NCBI GenBank assembly: GCA_030549775.1
Contig: CM060173.1
Span: 44,137,110-44,201,109 of the forward strand
Reading direction: 5' to 3'
Source: Tamarix chinensis
Taxonomy: Eukaryota; Streptophyta; Magnoliopsida; Caryophyllales; Tamaricaceae
Length of the DNA: 64,000 nucleotides
The notes beneath the pieces are model-generated. The model ran no database searches. It was not told the DNA's origin and saw nothing but the letters and a program-made list of their open reading frames with translations. Shown here piece by piece: positions 1-11,329 of the stretch (its first letter is position 1; each line of letters begins with the position of its first letter). A program made the position numbers and the translations under genes.

Positions 1-504
1 AAGCAAAAACAAATCCCGAAGGATCAATATCCGGATTGCCTACTCACTCAAGTCAAGTCTTCCACCCCAACACAGTATCAACCTGCACAAGGGGTCTGCT
101 CCCCACCATCGGTGGATCATCACAGGACCCATTCAACCAAGGTAGTATCAGTACGGGTCCAATACTGAGTAAGTCCCACTACCCTATCTTATAGGAGAGA
201 TATCATCAAGTGCATATTAAATCATGATACAATACGTTGATACACTATTATGCATACTCAAAACCCACATCACAAGTCCTACCATACCCATAGAGTAACA
301 TATGAAACATGTGTAACATCGTATTGAAACATATAAGGGTGTTATGACCAGAATGTAAAGTAACTCATTATGCACATAAGCAGTATGGGGTAATACAGAT
401 AATAAAAGCCGGCTATGGTCCAATTAGACTTATTCTTTATTCTCATTAATAATATGTTCATTCCACACATATTCTTCAATATTCCATGTGAGTGCGAGAG
501 CCCT

Positions 505-640
505 ACTATTATAGCCGGTGGACCGGAAGATATACGCACAGGGCAGAACGCCTCTGATCCACTATTATAGCCGGTGGACCGGAAAATAAATGCACAGGGC
601 AAAACGCCTCTGATCCACTATTATAGCCGGTGGACCGGAT
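505..640. repeat. Box array 1 of LTR A, 56-bp period, three units
   Basis: ACTATTATAG cores start at 505, 561 and 617, an exact 56-bp spacing. Each unit carries CCACTATTATAGCCGGTGG followed by ACCGG, then an A-rich stretch and a CACAGGGCA.AACGCCTCTGAT filler. The unit contains two overlapping inverted repeats, CCAC...GTGG and CCGGT-GG-ACCGG. The same box, with different fillers, recurs in copies B, C, D, E, G and H. Confidence 0.9.
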
Positions 641-735
641 CATGGCCCCGACTCACATGGTGTTTCGCTTTAAGTACTTAGTATCTTTCCCATGGATTAA
701 CTTATTAGTTTGGTTTTTTTAGCACGAGATCCCCC

Positions 736-985
736 ACTATTATAGCCGATGGACCGGAAGATAAACGCACAGGGCATAACGCCTCTGATCCACTATTATA
801 GCCGATGGACCGAAAAATAAATGCACAGGGTAGAACGCCTCTGATCCACTATTATAGCCGGTGGACTGAAAAATAAATGCACAGGGCAGAACGCCTCTGA
901 TCCACTATTATAGCTGGTGGGCCGGAAAATAAACGCACAGGGCAGAACTCCTCTAATCCACTATTATAGCCGGTGGACCGGATCA
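736..985. repeat. Box array 2 of LTR A, 56-bp period, five units
   Basis: ACTATTATAG cores start at 736, 792, 848, 904 and 960, again exactly 56 bp apart. The array is separated from array 1 by a single-copy spacer (about 641-730) containing GACTCACATGG and a TTTCGCTTTAAGTA motif. The same two-array-plus-spacer layout is seen in copy B at 11726-12045. One unit reads GCTGG and two read GCCGATGG, so drift is visible between units. Confidence 0.9.
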
Positions 986-3640
986 CGGGCTCGGCTCAAC
1001 ATCTTTCGCTTTACGTAATTAATGTCTTATCCGTGTCTTATTGAATCACATCACACCCTTGACATGCATACGGTTGATACTCTACTTCTTTCCCCTCCAG
1101 AGGGACCGTCCCGTATTTTGAGACTCGTACCTCTTCTCACACCCGACATCCATCCCCCGTAGACTTAGGCATAGTGGCATATAGTAAGGCACAATCTCCA
1201 AGAATATAGGCCATCCCAACACACATGATATCGAATCCGCAAGTCCTCATCCCTTTAGGGTTCCTCCTCGGAGACCCTAATCAGACCTATGTGGCCCAAC
1301 TCTTTCTTACTTACCCAAATGTTACTTTGTTCTCTATCTCGCACCTCATTTTTATTAGGAAATTCTCCAAATGTATTACTTTATCTCCCAAGTTTACGTG
1401 TGACCGACAAAACCCTAGTTGACCATGCCAACCCTAGTTGGCCGCGCCAAAACCCTAGCACTTTACTTCCTCAACAAGTAACCTCCCTCTTTCACCCCAA
1501 AATCTCTTCTCTCATTTAGAAACCCATACTCATTCTTTATATAAGTGAGCTCTCACTCTCAACCCCTACTTCGTCCCTCCTTGATCATTTTTTTACCCTT
1601 GTACCCTTCAAATTGCTCATTTCCTCCTGAAACCCTAGTTGGAACCCTTAGACACTCTTACACCGACCCACGTAAAATGTTGCATCCAAGTCTCGAATCG
1701 GTCCATAACTTTGACATTATTTTATTCATTTCCTAAATCAACTTTCCTCATGTAAGATTCATTCCCATGCATAATTTAAACACTCCATGCAGACTCTCCA
1801 ACACCCACTTATACACAAAACCCTAATAAGGTCTCTTATGCACCAACTTATGTACTATTTTTCATACTAAGTCTCCAATCATTCCAAGACTCTCCCAAGC
1901 TCTTACTTACAACCCAAATCAACTTTTCACACGTAAGGATCATGCCCATGCAAGGTCTAGTCCCCCCATGCAAACTTCCCAAACGTCCACTTCCCCATTG
2001 TTCTTTTATTATCATTTCATGCTACCCCAAACCCTAGCATGCATGTCCTAAAGGGCCTTAATAAGTCACATCATCAACATCAACATCAAACATGGAACAC
2101 GTCATACACGTATAGTATAAGGCACACACAACATACCTCAAATTCCAAGCTGCTACACATGAGACAAGTTATCCATAAATTATATAACGCACATTAGCAT
2201 GGTATACACAACAATCAACACGTCACATCACACATAACACAAGGCCATAGCTTTGCCCTTACTAAACACCCATAAGTAGAGATAAGTAGAGACTTACCTG
2301 GATCCGAAGCTAGCTAAGCGAGATAAGAGGGAGAGATATCACTAGCTCGTGGATCCACGAGAAAGCTTTCCTAGATCCGATAGAAATCGAAAACTAAATT
2401 AGACACTATTCTATCAATCAATAATTCACATATTCTAATTAAATAAACACAAACAACACAAATGATCTTTCTTAGAAAACGTGTCCAAAACTTAAAACCT
2501 AAAAGCATAGCTTTATTAATATTTAAGATTAAAACTAAATCAAAACGGATTAATACAAATATCACTTGGGACATTTCAACTTAATTTGGAAAGCCTGAGA
2601 AAGAATAATTGATCATAAGTTAATTTATCGAAAAATAACTTATTTATTAGGTTTTACAACTAAATAGGTAACCTAACCATTTACATAGAACCAAATCCAA
2701 ACCGATTAATTTAAAACAGAATTTAAATGATTTAAAACCCAAAGATAGAATTCGATTAGATAAAATACACATAGCAAAATCAATTTTATAAAATCATCCC
2801 CGAAAATTAGGGTTTTAAAGCCCACGACACAAACTCAAGTAATTCAATTTAATCAATTCAAATTAAAGGTATTAGAAGCAATTAATACCATTTCAACTAT
2901 TTCTGTACATTCAATTTTAGAAAAACAACAATACAAGTAATCGATTTCATAATTTCACTTGAAATTTAGGGTTTTAGGCCCGAAAATACAATTCGTTAAA
3001 ATTCTATAAATTTAATCAAATTGAATGTTTAGAAATGTAATTAAACACATTTTATAACATATCAAATAATCAATTGCTCAAAACCAATAAAAGAAATACA
3101 CAATTTAGCACGATTAGGGTTTTTGAGTCCGAAACGCAAATTCGATCAATCCTTGCCAAAACATATCAATTGACGGTTCGAAAATGTAATTAAACATATT
3201 ATAATGTAATTTATATAGTCAATAGAATAAAATAACCCGATTACCCAAACCAATTTAAACTCGCGGGAGTTTTGACCTAAAAATCTAATTCCGATCAATT
3301 ACGCACAATTTTCCCAAATCAACACTTCCAATATAAAATTAAATACATTTTAAACTATATTATAAAATCAATTGAGCGAAACGGCTCAATTATACGACCC
3401 AATTTCATTACACCCAAAATTTGACCTAGGAATCAAATTCCAATAAAACCTGCATAAATTTCTCAAATTGACGGTTCCAAAATGAAATTGGATACATCTT
3501 AAAACATATTGTATAATCAATTTGTCCGAAATCGCAAAAACGGACGGATTCGAAAAATTCGGGCATAACTCGGCCAAAAATCCAATTTTTCCAAAATCCC
3601 AACACAACCACACAATTAACCTATCCAAATCAATCTTACA

Positions 3641-3652
3641 GTATATATATAC
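3641..3652 (-). promoter_or_regulatory. Possible TATA box of LTR A
   Basis: GTATATATATAC lies on the U5-proximal side of the GC-rich block when read on the - strand. Copy B has an equivalent run at 14211-14217 in the same relative place. Promoter function is inferred from position only. Confidence 0.4.
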
Positions 3653-3769
3653 ATAATCAAAAAATCAATTAAGCTTTTTATAAGCTAATTCATACCCAAT
3701 TAATCAAAACAAGGGTTAGGGTTTTTCGGAAATTATACTAAACAAAAACCGATGAATCGGGGCAAAGGA

Positions 3770-4060
3770 AGGCTGGGGAAGCTTCGTCAGAGGTCGGGGG
3801 TGGCTCGCCGGTGACCGGGCGGTGGCGCAACCAGTGTGGCCTACCATTGCTGCTGTCGTCGCCCACTGCTGCGCGGCGGTTACTGTTGAGCTGGCTACTG
3901 CGGCTGTGGTTGCTGCGGTGGTGGTCGACGGGTGCTGGCGAGGTTGGCCGAAGCAGGGAGGAGCTGGGGAGAAGAGGCGGTGAGGGAGGCTGCGCAGGGT
4001 TACGGGAGCAGGGTCAGGGGTCGACGGGGAAATGGGAAAACAGAAGAGAAGAGGAAAAGA
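3770..4060. other. GC-rich block in U3 of LTR A
   Basis: An abrupt GC-rich island inside AT-rich sequence, with runs of GCTGCTG, CGGCGG and GGGGAG. It lies just upstream of the TATA-like run in - strand reading. The counterpart blocks are 14330-14690 (B) and 57770-58260 (G). An open frame here (3811-4185 +) has the low-complexity Leu/Trp/Arg/Gly composition expected of chance translation of GC-rich repeats, so it is not called as a gene. Confidence 0.7.
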
Positions 4061-6059
4061 GAAAGGAAGGGGGGCACCGGCTAGGTTGCGGGTTAGGTTT
4101 TTTTTTTTACAAAAACAAGTATCAAATAAATTTTAAAAGCTTAAAAATTAATTTTGGAAAATTTTATCTAAAATTTATTAAATAAAGATTATTTTGAAAC
4201 GATCCAAACACTTAAAATAAATAAAAGAACTATATACAGAATTTTAGAAACATTTTCGAAAGAATTAACCAACGAACATAAAAATTTATATTATTTACAG
4301 AAATACATTATAAGACCCCGAAAAATTATTTAAAACATATACTAAAATATTTAAGTCAAATTCGAATAAACAAAAACTAATTTAAATAATTTCCGAAATC
4401 GGTTTTTTGTAAACCAAAAAGCATAAAACGAAAGAGAATTAATTCCAGAAAGAATTTCATAAATAAACTCTGAAAATATTTTTTAATTTAAAACTTCCCA
4501 AATATTAAAGATTTCCGAAAACGAATAAATTTAAAGTCGGAAATATTTTCTACGGATAAAATCATTAAAATAAATTTAACTATTTAAACAGAAATTCAAT
4601 AATTTTAATAATATATTTAGTTAACGAAATATAACTCCAAAAATAAGGTTGTAATCACACGACGAAGTTATAATCGAAAATGAATCTAAAATATTAAAAA
4701 TCAAAATACGAGAAAGAATGGGAATACATATTTTTAACCGAAAATCAAAATTAAAAGAATATAATAAAATCATAGTCGTGAACGAATTTGTCTAAAATGG
4801 TTCACAACGACAATGGTTACTTAAATTAAAATATGAATTCAAATTCGTCGATAAATCCATAAAACAAATCAAAATTAAAATAATTATTATTTTTACATCA
4901 AATTACTCTAATAAAATCATTAAGCTTAATAAAATTAGGTTTCAAAAATACGGGGTATTACAATTACTTTAGTTAATATTAATTTTCTATAAATTATAGA
5001 TGATTAAAGTTTTGAGAAATTTGAAATTTTCGTACCCTTTGCTACTCTCAATTATCTATCTTGTGGATTAATGTTGGGAATTTATATCTTTATGTTTCTT
5101 TTATATTTTTGTTATTTAAATTAAAATTTTAATTATTCTTTAGTAATTTTGAAATTCTTAATTCCCTTACATAATCAAGGATCTTTTAGTGTGCTATCAA
5201 GTTATGAGTATTTACTATTTACTAGAAGATTTTATTTGAGGTAAAAATAAAATCTCTATTTTATAATGAGGTTTGGTGTTCATGTTTGCATTATTTAATA
5301 TCTTAGATTTTTCAGCATATACTTATAGAAAAGCATGAGTTATTAGATATATAATAAATTAAGATATGTGTTGTGAATATAGATGGTTGTAAGTAGGAGA
5401 TGTGGCACCAAATGGAACTTTGGTCAAAAGTTTGGATCATGTATTCACATTGGAGGTTTGGCTTAGTAACTAAATTATGGAGGTTCTATGTATCAAGAAT
5501 ACTTATATGCTTAGCTAATTCCATGACTCTGGCTGTCTATATATGTATCATTTGTTGTTTAAGTTTAGTAGTATATGGTCTTCAAACCTTCTGGTGAATC
5601 TTATATATGTGTGTATGGTTGGTGCTAGATGTGATATCATGTAGTCTAGATTTAATGTTGATAAGATTCTCATCAATTTCATCCTTGATGTTAAATATAT
5701 GGGCATGCTTAGGTTATCTTTCACTTGAAGCATGAATTTGATGAGTTAAGCATGAAAATGTGGTGTAATTAATTGATGAGCACGTTTAGAATGTATTTAT
5801 GTTGTTAACAACAATAGCATGAGTAGGATGTGATTTATGGGTTGTTAAGCATGGAATATATATTATTTTATCCATGTTGATGAATTAAGGCATGAATGAT
5901 AATTTTTATTGAATTCAAGCATGATCTTGTTGAGTATTGATTCCTACTATGATCAGTCTGAATTTATATGTGGAGTATGTCTTTTTATTTTCTATACAAC
6001 ATAGATGCATGCTAGGATTAAATTGTAAAATATTTATAATTTTTTCATATGTGGTTCAT

Positions 6060-6540
6060 TAGTCTAGGTGCTATATGGCCTAGCTAGTCAATCAGTTTAT
6101 TAGATCGATCGATTGGTTGTGTGAATAATCACTTAATTTGGAATCTTTGATCGACTGATTGTAAGAGTAGTTGATTTGTTTTGATGAACTAATAGACTAG
6201 TTCCTATAAATAGTAGATTGATTGTAACAAACCCATCAACTAGTTACCTTATGACTAGAGTGGTCTGGTCTCTGCTTAAACCCATTAACTAGTTTGGGAC
6301 AACGCATTGACTAGTTCCTATAAATAGTCGATTAGTTGAACCAAAACCATTAGCTAGTTGCTGTGTGACTAGAGTGATCTGGTATCTACTTAAACCCATT
6401 AATCAGTTTGAGCGAACCCATAAAATGGTTTCCTTGACTAATTGATTAGTTTCCCAGTGTGTTGTTTTCTAAGGTTTAGTGCTACCAAACCAATCGGCAG
6501 GTCTTAAGGACCAATCAACTGGTCCATCTATATTTCTCCA
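6060..6540. repeat. ACTAGTT / GATTGGTT interspersed motif zone
   Basis: Short motifs such as ACTAGTTCCTATAAATAGT, CATTAACTAGTTTG and ACCAATCAACTGGT recur irregularly about a dozen times. Nearly identical word sets appear in the U3/early R part of other copies at 23930-24000, 25360-25630, 28440-28570 and 29680-29760, marking a subfamily. Confidence 0.6.
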
Positions 6541-7189
6541 TATTTATTTGTAATTTAATGTTCTTTATTTGGGACTCCCATCTTAATTTTTCTATGTAAT
6601 TATAATATTTTGATCATGATTTCAACCATGCTTAACTTGGATTTAGTATCGATCAAAACAATAATATTATGGTGCCTTGAGTGGTTAAGTTTGGTGTCAC
6701 CTCTAAACACCCAAGTGGTGGATTGTATGTCTTGTGTTGTGGTTGGTATCTTATTATTATTGAAATGTTAATTGTGATTTGTGATATCATTTGGTAATTA
6801 GTAATAATAATGAAATTGTATCTCTTGTGTTGTGCTTGGCGTTATTGCTTGGTAATACCCATTTGGATATTAGTGAAAGTGTAATTGTGATTTGTGAAAT
6901 CATTTGGTAATTAATGAAATTAAGATAGATAAAATAGTTATTTGTGTGGCTTGTAGCCTTAAGATATGTCTAGTTTCAATATTTAGAAACGTTTAATTAG
7001 ATTATTCTAAAATTAGGGTACAAATTGTGGGATCATTAATAAATTATATCATGGGAATAAGATTTTGTTCAAGCCCTTTTCTACAAGTCCTAAGAGTTAG
7101 TAGTATTGTTACCCTATGATATTTTCTTTCCTTTTAGTTAGTAACTTCTTTTGTACTACTAGGTTGTGACCAGTATATGGGAATAAGAA

Positions 7190-7800
7190 TAATACTCTAT
7201 CAGACGGTCATGGTGTTGGTCCTTATATAGAAGGTATTCCATGATTGGTAGAGTTTCATCTCCTTTCACTCAATACCTTTCTTGTCCTACTAATTTATTG
7301 CATGTAATCTAGAGTAGGAATAAAAATGTGGTAGACCATCAAGGTTTTAGTGCTCACATAGAGGATATGCCATGATTGGTAGAGTTTCATCTCCTTTCAC
7401 TCAATTCCTTTCCTATCCTATTAGGTTGTGACCTATATAAGGAGTCGACCATCTTGGTGTCAATACTCGTGTAGTGGATACCTAGTGATAGGTGGGTTTA
7501 TCCTTTACATTTGGTGTTATCACCTAAACACCCAATTAGGGGGTTAGGATTACCTAAACACCCAAATAGGAAGTTGCGATTGCCTCATTTGTGCTTCGTG
7601 TCATCACCTAAACAACCATGTTGGGATTAGTGTTCTAGTATTGGAGGTATGCCCATGTTTACATTCCTTGTCATCACCTAAACACCTATATTGGGATCGG
7701 TGCTTTGATTTTGAGGGTATGCCCATGCTTGTGTTTAGTGCCATCACCTAAACACCTATATTAGGATTAATGCTTCTCTTTGGAGGGCATATCCATGTAA
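7190..7800. repeat. Irregular tandem repeats in LTR I
   Basis: Two sets. At about 7190-7440, units contain CCATGATTGGTAGAGTTTCATCTCCTTTC (two near copies, at about 7230 and 7370). At about 7500-7790, units contain CATCACCTAAACACC followed by ATATTGGGAT-like text, four or more copies. They occupy the place held by the CCACTATTATAGCC box arrays in other copies but do not share that core. Confidence 0.55.
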
Positions 7801-7904
7801 GGGACCTATGTACCCTTATGTTGCTACCACGACCCACGTTAATGGTGAAGCCTTAGGTGTGTTGTACAAATATCTTAATAATTAGATTGTGTGGTCATAT
7901 AACA

Positions 7905-7905
<1 letters not shown>

Positions 7906-7980
<75 letters not shown>
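7906..7980. repeat. (TAA)n microsatellite
   Basis: About 24 TAA/AAT units with one interruption (TAAATAA near 7942), then TGATAATGATAA. Similar AAT-type microsatellites occur in other long-LTR copies. Confidence 0.95.
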
Positions 7981-7987
<7 letters not shown>

Positions 7988-8579
7988 ATAAGTTATTATG
8001 CTTGTGACACATGCAATCATCATTTTCTATAATTATAATTCCATGTTAATGTGACTTCTAGGTGCAGTATGAGCCCATTCCATGTCATATAATAGACTTA
8101 TTTTGCCAGTATCTCACCATACGAATACTACCTTTTGTGGTCACTATAAAGTTACAACTTTTGTTTTGGGGAGTAGGTGATGCTTTGCACATTTGATCAT
8201 CATGTTTTGGGACCCTATATGGCCTTTTTCTTGGGGGAAGATTTATTTTATCGAAGAGTTATACTGTATGGTTCGGTTAGGTAGCTAACCACACCTCTCT
8301 TATGTTGGGATGTCCTAGATTTCATTTGTAATTTATCATGTCATACATCGTTTATATCTCTCTTATCATTATCTCTCTTTTTCTCTCCCTCGCACTATCT
8401 ATGATTCTCATGCATAGTATTGGTTAAACATGTTAGCCTTACATCGAGCATGGGTTAGGTAGCTAACCACACCTCTCTTATGTTCAGTGTGGCAATCATA
8501 TTCCCTAGTTTTATTTTATTACTTCTGCATTATCCTAAAACAAGAAAAAAAATTTGTTGTGAAAATTGAGGGTGTTACA

Positions 8580-9758
8580 ATTCTATGTTTTGAAACATTT
8601 TCAAATCCCTTAATCTTCATATTTTTTTCATTTCATTAATATTTCGTTCCTTCATTATGCTTCTCAAACAATTTTTGGTCAAAGACTCATAAAGCATAGA
8701 ATATAAATACAAATTCAATTGCTTGTTAGTACTACATTTGGGTTTGAATGTGTGACTTTGGGAGAACTAATATTTCAAGTTGTATAAAGGCGAGTGGCTC
8801 ATCCAAGCTATCATGTTCCAATTTCCAATAAGGCAAGTTATATCTATAATTCACATCATTTTGACCATTTGTAAATTGATGCATGTGAAACAAGTCTCCA
8901 TTGAGAAATTTATATTCATTATGCGATAGTAGGTCCCATCCAAAACTTCAAAATATATTTACCAGGAAATAGTTGATATGGACCTTAAAGGCATACTTAT
9001 TCAAGGAGCCATAGATGTAATAAAAAAAACTTTAATCTCTCTTAAAGTTAGTTCAAAAATAGAGGGTTGACCCCGTATAAATTGTCCAAAAGTTAATGTG
9101 ATTTTTATCAAAGTAATAGAAGGTTGGATCGAAATTTGTAGTAGAAGTTTTCACCTACGATATAATGCAAAAAGAATGAAGTGAATTGGTGGATTATAGC
9201 CGAAGAACTTGATGTTACAAGATGAAGGTGTTTCAGCAGATTTGAAGGTGTTCAAATGTGTCAACTTGAAGATAGTATTGAGGAAGGATTAATCCCGGAT
9301 TTTCCTTGCTCAATGTAGACCGAAAAGGGAGGATTAGACTTTAGCTCTCTTCCTCAAAGTTTGATCAAAATTCTCATTCAATATTCTGCATACAAATGTT
9401 GCGAACAAGGAGGTATATATAGGAGAAGGGAGACTCGGTGGTGAGCTAGCTTAAACCAGCCGAGTTTTTCCTTCTTAATTCAGCCCATTAATCATGTTTG
9501 AATTAAGCCCATATTAATCTTAATATAAATCATAATATCATTGGTTAAATGATATTAACGATTAATATTACAAAGCTATACAATTGACTAAGATACATAC
9601 ATGAAATTATAGCCACACCCTAACTTACATAAAATATACTTAGGGTTAGGATTTACAACAAGTTTATACAAATAATGAATATCATCACTTTATCTATTGT
9701 TGTAATGTATCATCCCATATATTTCATAGCCTTGCATGCCTTGGAATACTTGTACACA
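8580..9758. other. Unassigned non-coding DNA, possibly LTR of the minus-strand gypsy fragment
   Basis: Follows the end of LTR I and precedes (in + coordinates) the integrase remnant on the - strand. It therefore lies where that element's 3' non-coding region and 3' LTR would be. A CTATATATACC TATA-like box on the - strand is at about 9411-9421. No clear TG...CA ends or direct duplication could be fixed. No reading frame of note. Confidence 0.35.
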
Positions 9759-10295
9759 TCAATGTGTATGAACATCATCTTCTTGCAAATATGTAACATA
9801 CCCACAAGAATAACTTGAATGTTTTTCAATGTCAAGCATATTAGAATTATCAAGAATATTTAACATGATAGGCTCCAACATTAAGAAAGGTAAATCATCT
9901 TCCTTACCTTGAGGATTAGAATAAATATAACAATTATTATGTTCATTGTATGCTCCTACATCATACTCCCCAATTTGAGAAGAATTTTCCCTCAAATTTT
10001 CATTAGAATAATAAGGAGACAAATCACCAACATTAAAATTTCTTGAATTTCCTCCATAAGAATCTGGAAGTTCAAGTTCATAAGCATTATCTCCAAACTT
10101 CCTAAGTATTTTAAATGGACCATTGGCTCTTGGCATTAGCTTGTTTTTATGTAAATTAGGAAATCTCTCTTTACATAAATGTAACCAAACTAAGTCACCA
10201 GGAGAAAACACATAAGAGTTTCTATACTTATTTGCTTGAGCTTTATACTTGGCATTGGATTTTTCAATATTAATTTTGATTTTCCAGAATTTCAT
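9759..10295 (-). pseudogene. Ty3/gypsy integrase C-terminal fragment
   Basis: A 178-codon open frame on the - strand. Residues about 5-85 resemble the C-terminal part of plant Ty3/gypsy integrases. Visible are an IEKSNAKYK-type helix, an FSPGDLVWLHLCKERFP stretch, the KLMPRANGPFKIL motif and NVGDLSPYY near the usual end of the polyprotein. Residues after about 95 (LRENSSQIGEYDV) look like the typical polyprotein tail running into 3' non-coding sequence. The remaining ~70 residues are open but unrecognised and may be read-through. Protease, reverse transcriptase, RNase H and the integrase core are all absent. The frame's N-terminal edge abuts a gag on the opposite strand at about 10275-10290, so this is one arm of a rearranged element and not a gene. 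The first Met is arbitrary. Confidence 0.8.
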
Positions 10296-10653
10296 GGAGA
10301 GTTAGATGCGGAGACATTCATAGATTGGATGCACACCATGGAATCCATCTTTGAATTTAAAGAATATGATGATCATATGAGATGTAAGTTGTCTACTCTT
10401 AAACTTCGAAAATTTGCAAGAATTTGGTTTGATAATCTCAAGAGATCAAGGGAAAGAGATGGAAAGACAAAAATCAAGTCATGGGAGAAATTGAAAAAGC
10501 ATATGAAGATAAAATTCATCCCAAGAGAATTTGAGCAAGGCAACTTCATGAAAATGATGACATTGAAGTAAGGGAATTCAAGTGTGGAAGAATATACAAG
10601 GAACTTTGAAAAGTTATCCTTGATATGTGATGTAAAAGAGAGGAAAGAACAAA
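10272..10653 (+). pseudogene. Ty3/gypsy gag, 5' part, interrupted by LTR B
   Basis: Capsid-like Retrotrans_gag domain of a plant Ty3/gypsy element. The frame shows PEFHGELDAETFIDWMHTME, then KLRKFARIWFDNL, a WEKLKKHMK stretch and KFIPREFEQ, in the order usual for this family. One in-frame stop (TAA at 10569-10571) follows MMTLK; the same frame then continues with a VEEYTRNFEKL segment. The frame is broken at 10653 by the 4.9-kb LTR B and resumes in phase at 15574 after one copy of the ACAAA duplication. There is no upstream LTR or primer-binding site. Directly upstream lies an integrase fragment in the opposite orientation. The open frame begins at a Met at 10236, but homology starts only near 10275. 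Confidence 0.85.
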
Positions 10654-10753
10654 TGTAACACCCCGAAATTTACTACTGAAAAATTTCGTTTAAATCAAAA
10701 GGTTAAGCGGAAGCGAAAGAATTAAAACTGTAAACTTGGGGGTATTACCGCCA

Positions 10754-10799
10754 CACTTAGTACCAGACCGGTTCACTCCTACCGTTCCGATACTAAGTG
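10754..10799. other. Conserved LTR-terminal hairpin (copy B)
   Basis: CACTTAGTA at 10754-10762 and TACTAAGTG at 10791-10799 form a perfect 9-bp inverted repeat around a 28-nt loop that contains CCGGTTC and CCGTTCC. The same structure recurs at the same distance from the LTR end in C (37011-37056), G (61559-61604) and, decayed, in D and K. Confidence 0.75.
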
Positions 10800-11329
10800 C
10801 TAAGGCTAAACTAAATAATCGTTAAGTAAGAATCATCAAAACATAGGTTCATAGTTAACATAGATCAATCCTGAAAGCACGAATCAACAACAGTTAAAAT
10901 ATCGTTTAGGAACACAACTTAGGAGTACGGTTTCGAAACATGAAGCGTAGTACAAAATATAGCTAAATAAGATAGATCCCACGGGATCAATATCCGGACC
11001 GCCTACTCACTCAAGTCAAGCCTTCCACCCCAACTTAGTAACCGATCAAACCTGCATAAGAGGTCTGCTCCCCACCATCGGTGGATCATCACAGGACCCA
11101 TTCAACCAGTGTAGTATCAGTACGGGTCCAATACTGAGTAAGTTCCACTACCTTAGTCTATGGGAGAGACGTAACTATACATCAAATGCATATTAAATTA
11201 TGATACAATACGTTGATACAATATTACGCATACTCAAACCCACATCACAAGTCCTACCACACACATATAATAACATGCGAAACATATGTAATATCTTAAG
11301 CCGATAAGAGATTTAGATAAACCAACCAG

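Larger units (their letters stand above)
1..4962 (-). mobile_element. Long LTR, copy A (solo or partial, cut by window edge)
   Basis: Second member of the long-LTR family, closely matching copy B (10654-15568) from about 2281 to its end. The U3 end is at 4962, where the + strand reads CGGGGTATTACA, the complement of a TGTAATACCCCG start. The opposite end lies left of the window. Reading on the - strand it has an AT-rich U3, a GC-rich block (3770-4060), a TATA-like run at 3641-3652, and a long R-U5 containing the CCACTATTATAGCCGGTGG box arrays (505-985). A perfect small hairpin, CCACC-ATC-GGTGG, is at 105-117. No gag or pol reading frame is present. The base composition shift at 3770-4060 generates a spurious open frame. 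Right flank ATTAC (4963-4967) would be the target duplication, but its partner is outside the window. Orientation is inferred from related copies K and L. Confidence 0.85.
4963..8579 (+). mobile_element. Long LTR, copy I (truncated 5' side)
   Basis: Older, more diverged member of the same family on the + strand. Its 3' end is GAGGGTGTTACA at 8568-8579. It appears to have been entered by LTR A, because the part right of A begins abruptly at 4963 and no TG start is seen. It contains an ACTAGTT/GATTGGTT-rich zone (6060-6540), a zone of repeated spacer-like units (7190-7800), a long TAA microsatellite, and two copies of a GGTTAGGTAGCTAACCACACC motif (about 8277 and 8453). No coding capacity was found. 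Membership is judged from end sequence and internal motif order. Confidence 0.65.

Noticed and set aside
505..985. Regularly spaced short repeats resembling a CRISPR array
   Set aside because: The intervening segments are themselves repeated, the array recurs in many LTR copies, and the genome is plant-like.
3811..4185. Open frame of 124 codons as a gene
   Set aside because: Low-complexity translation of a GC-rich LTR block; no family recognised, and the equivalent block in copy B encodes something different.
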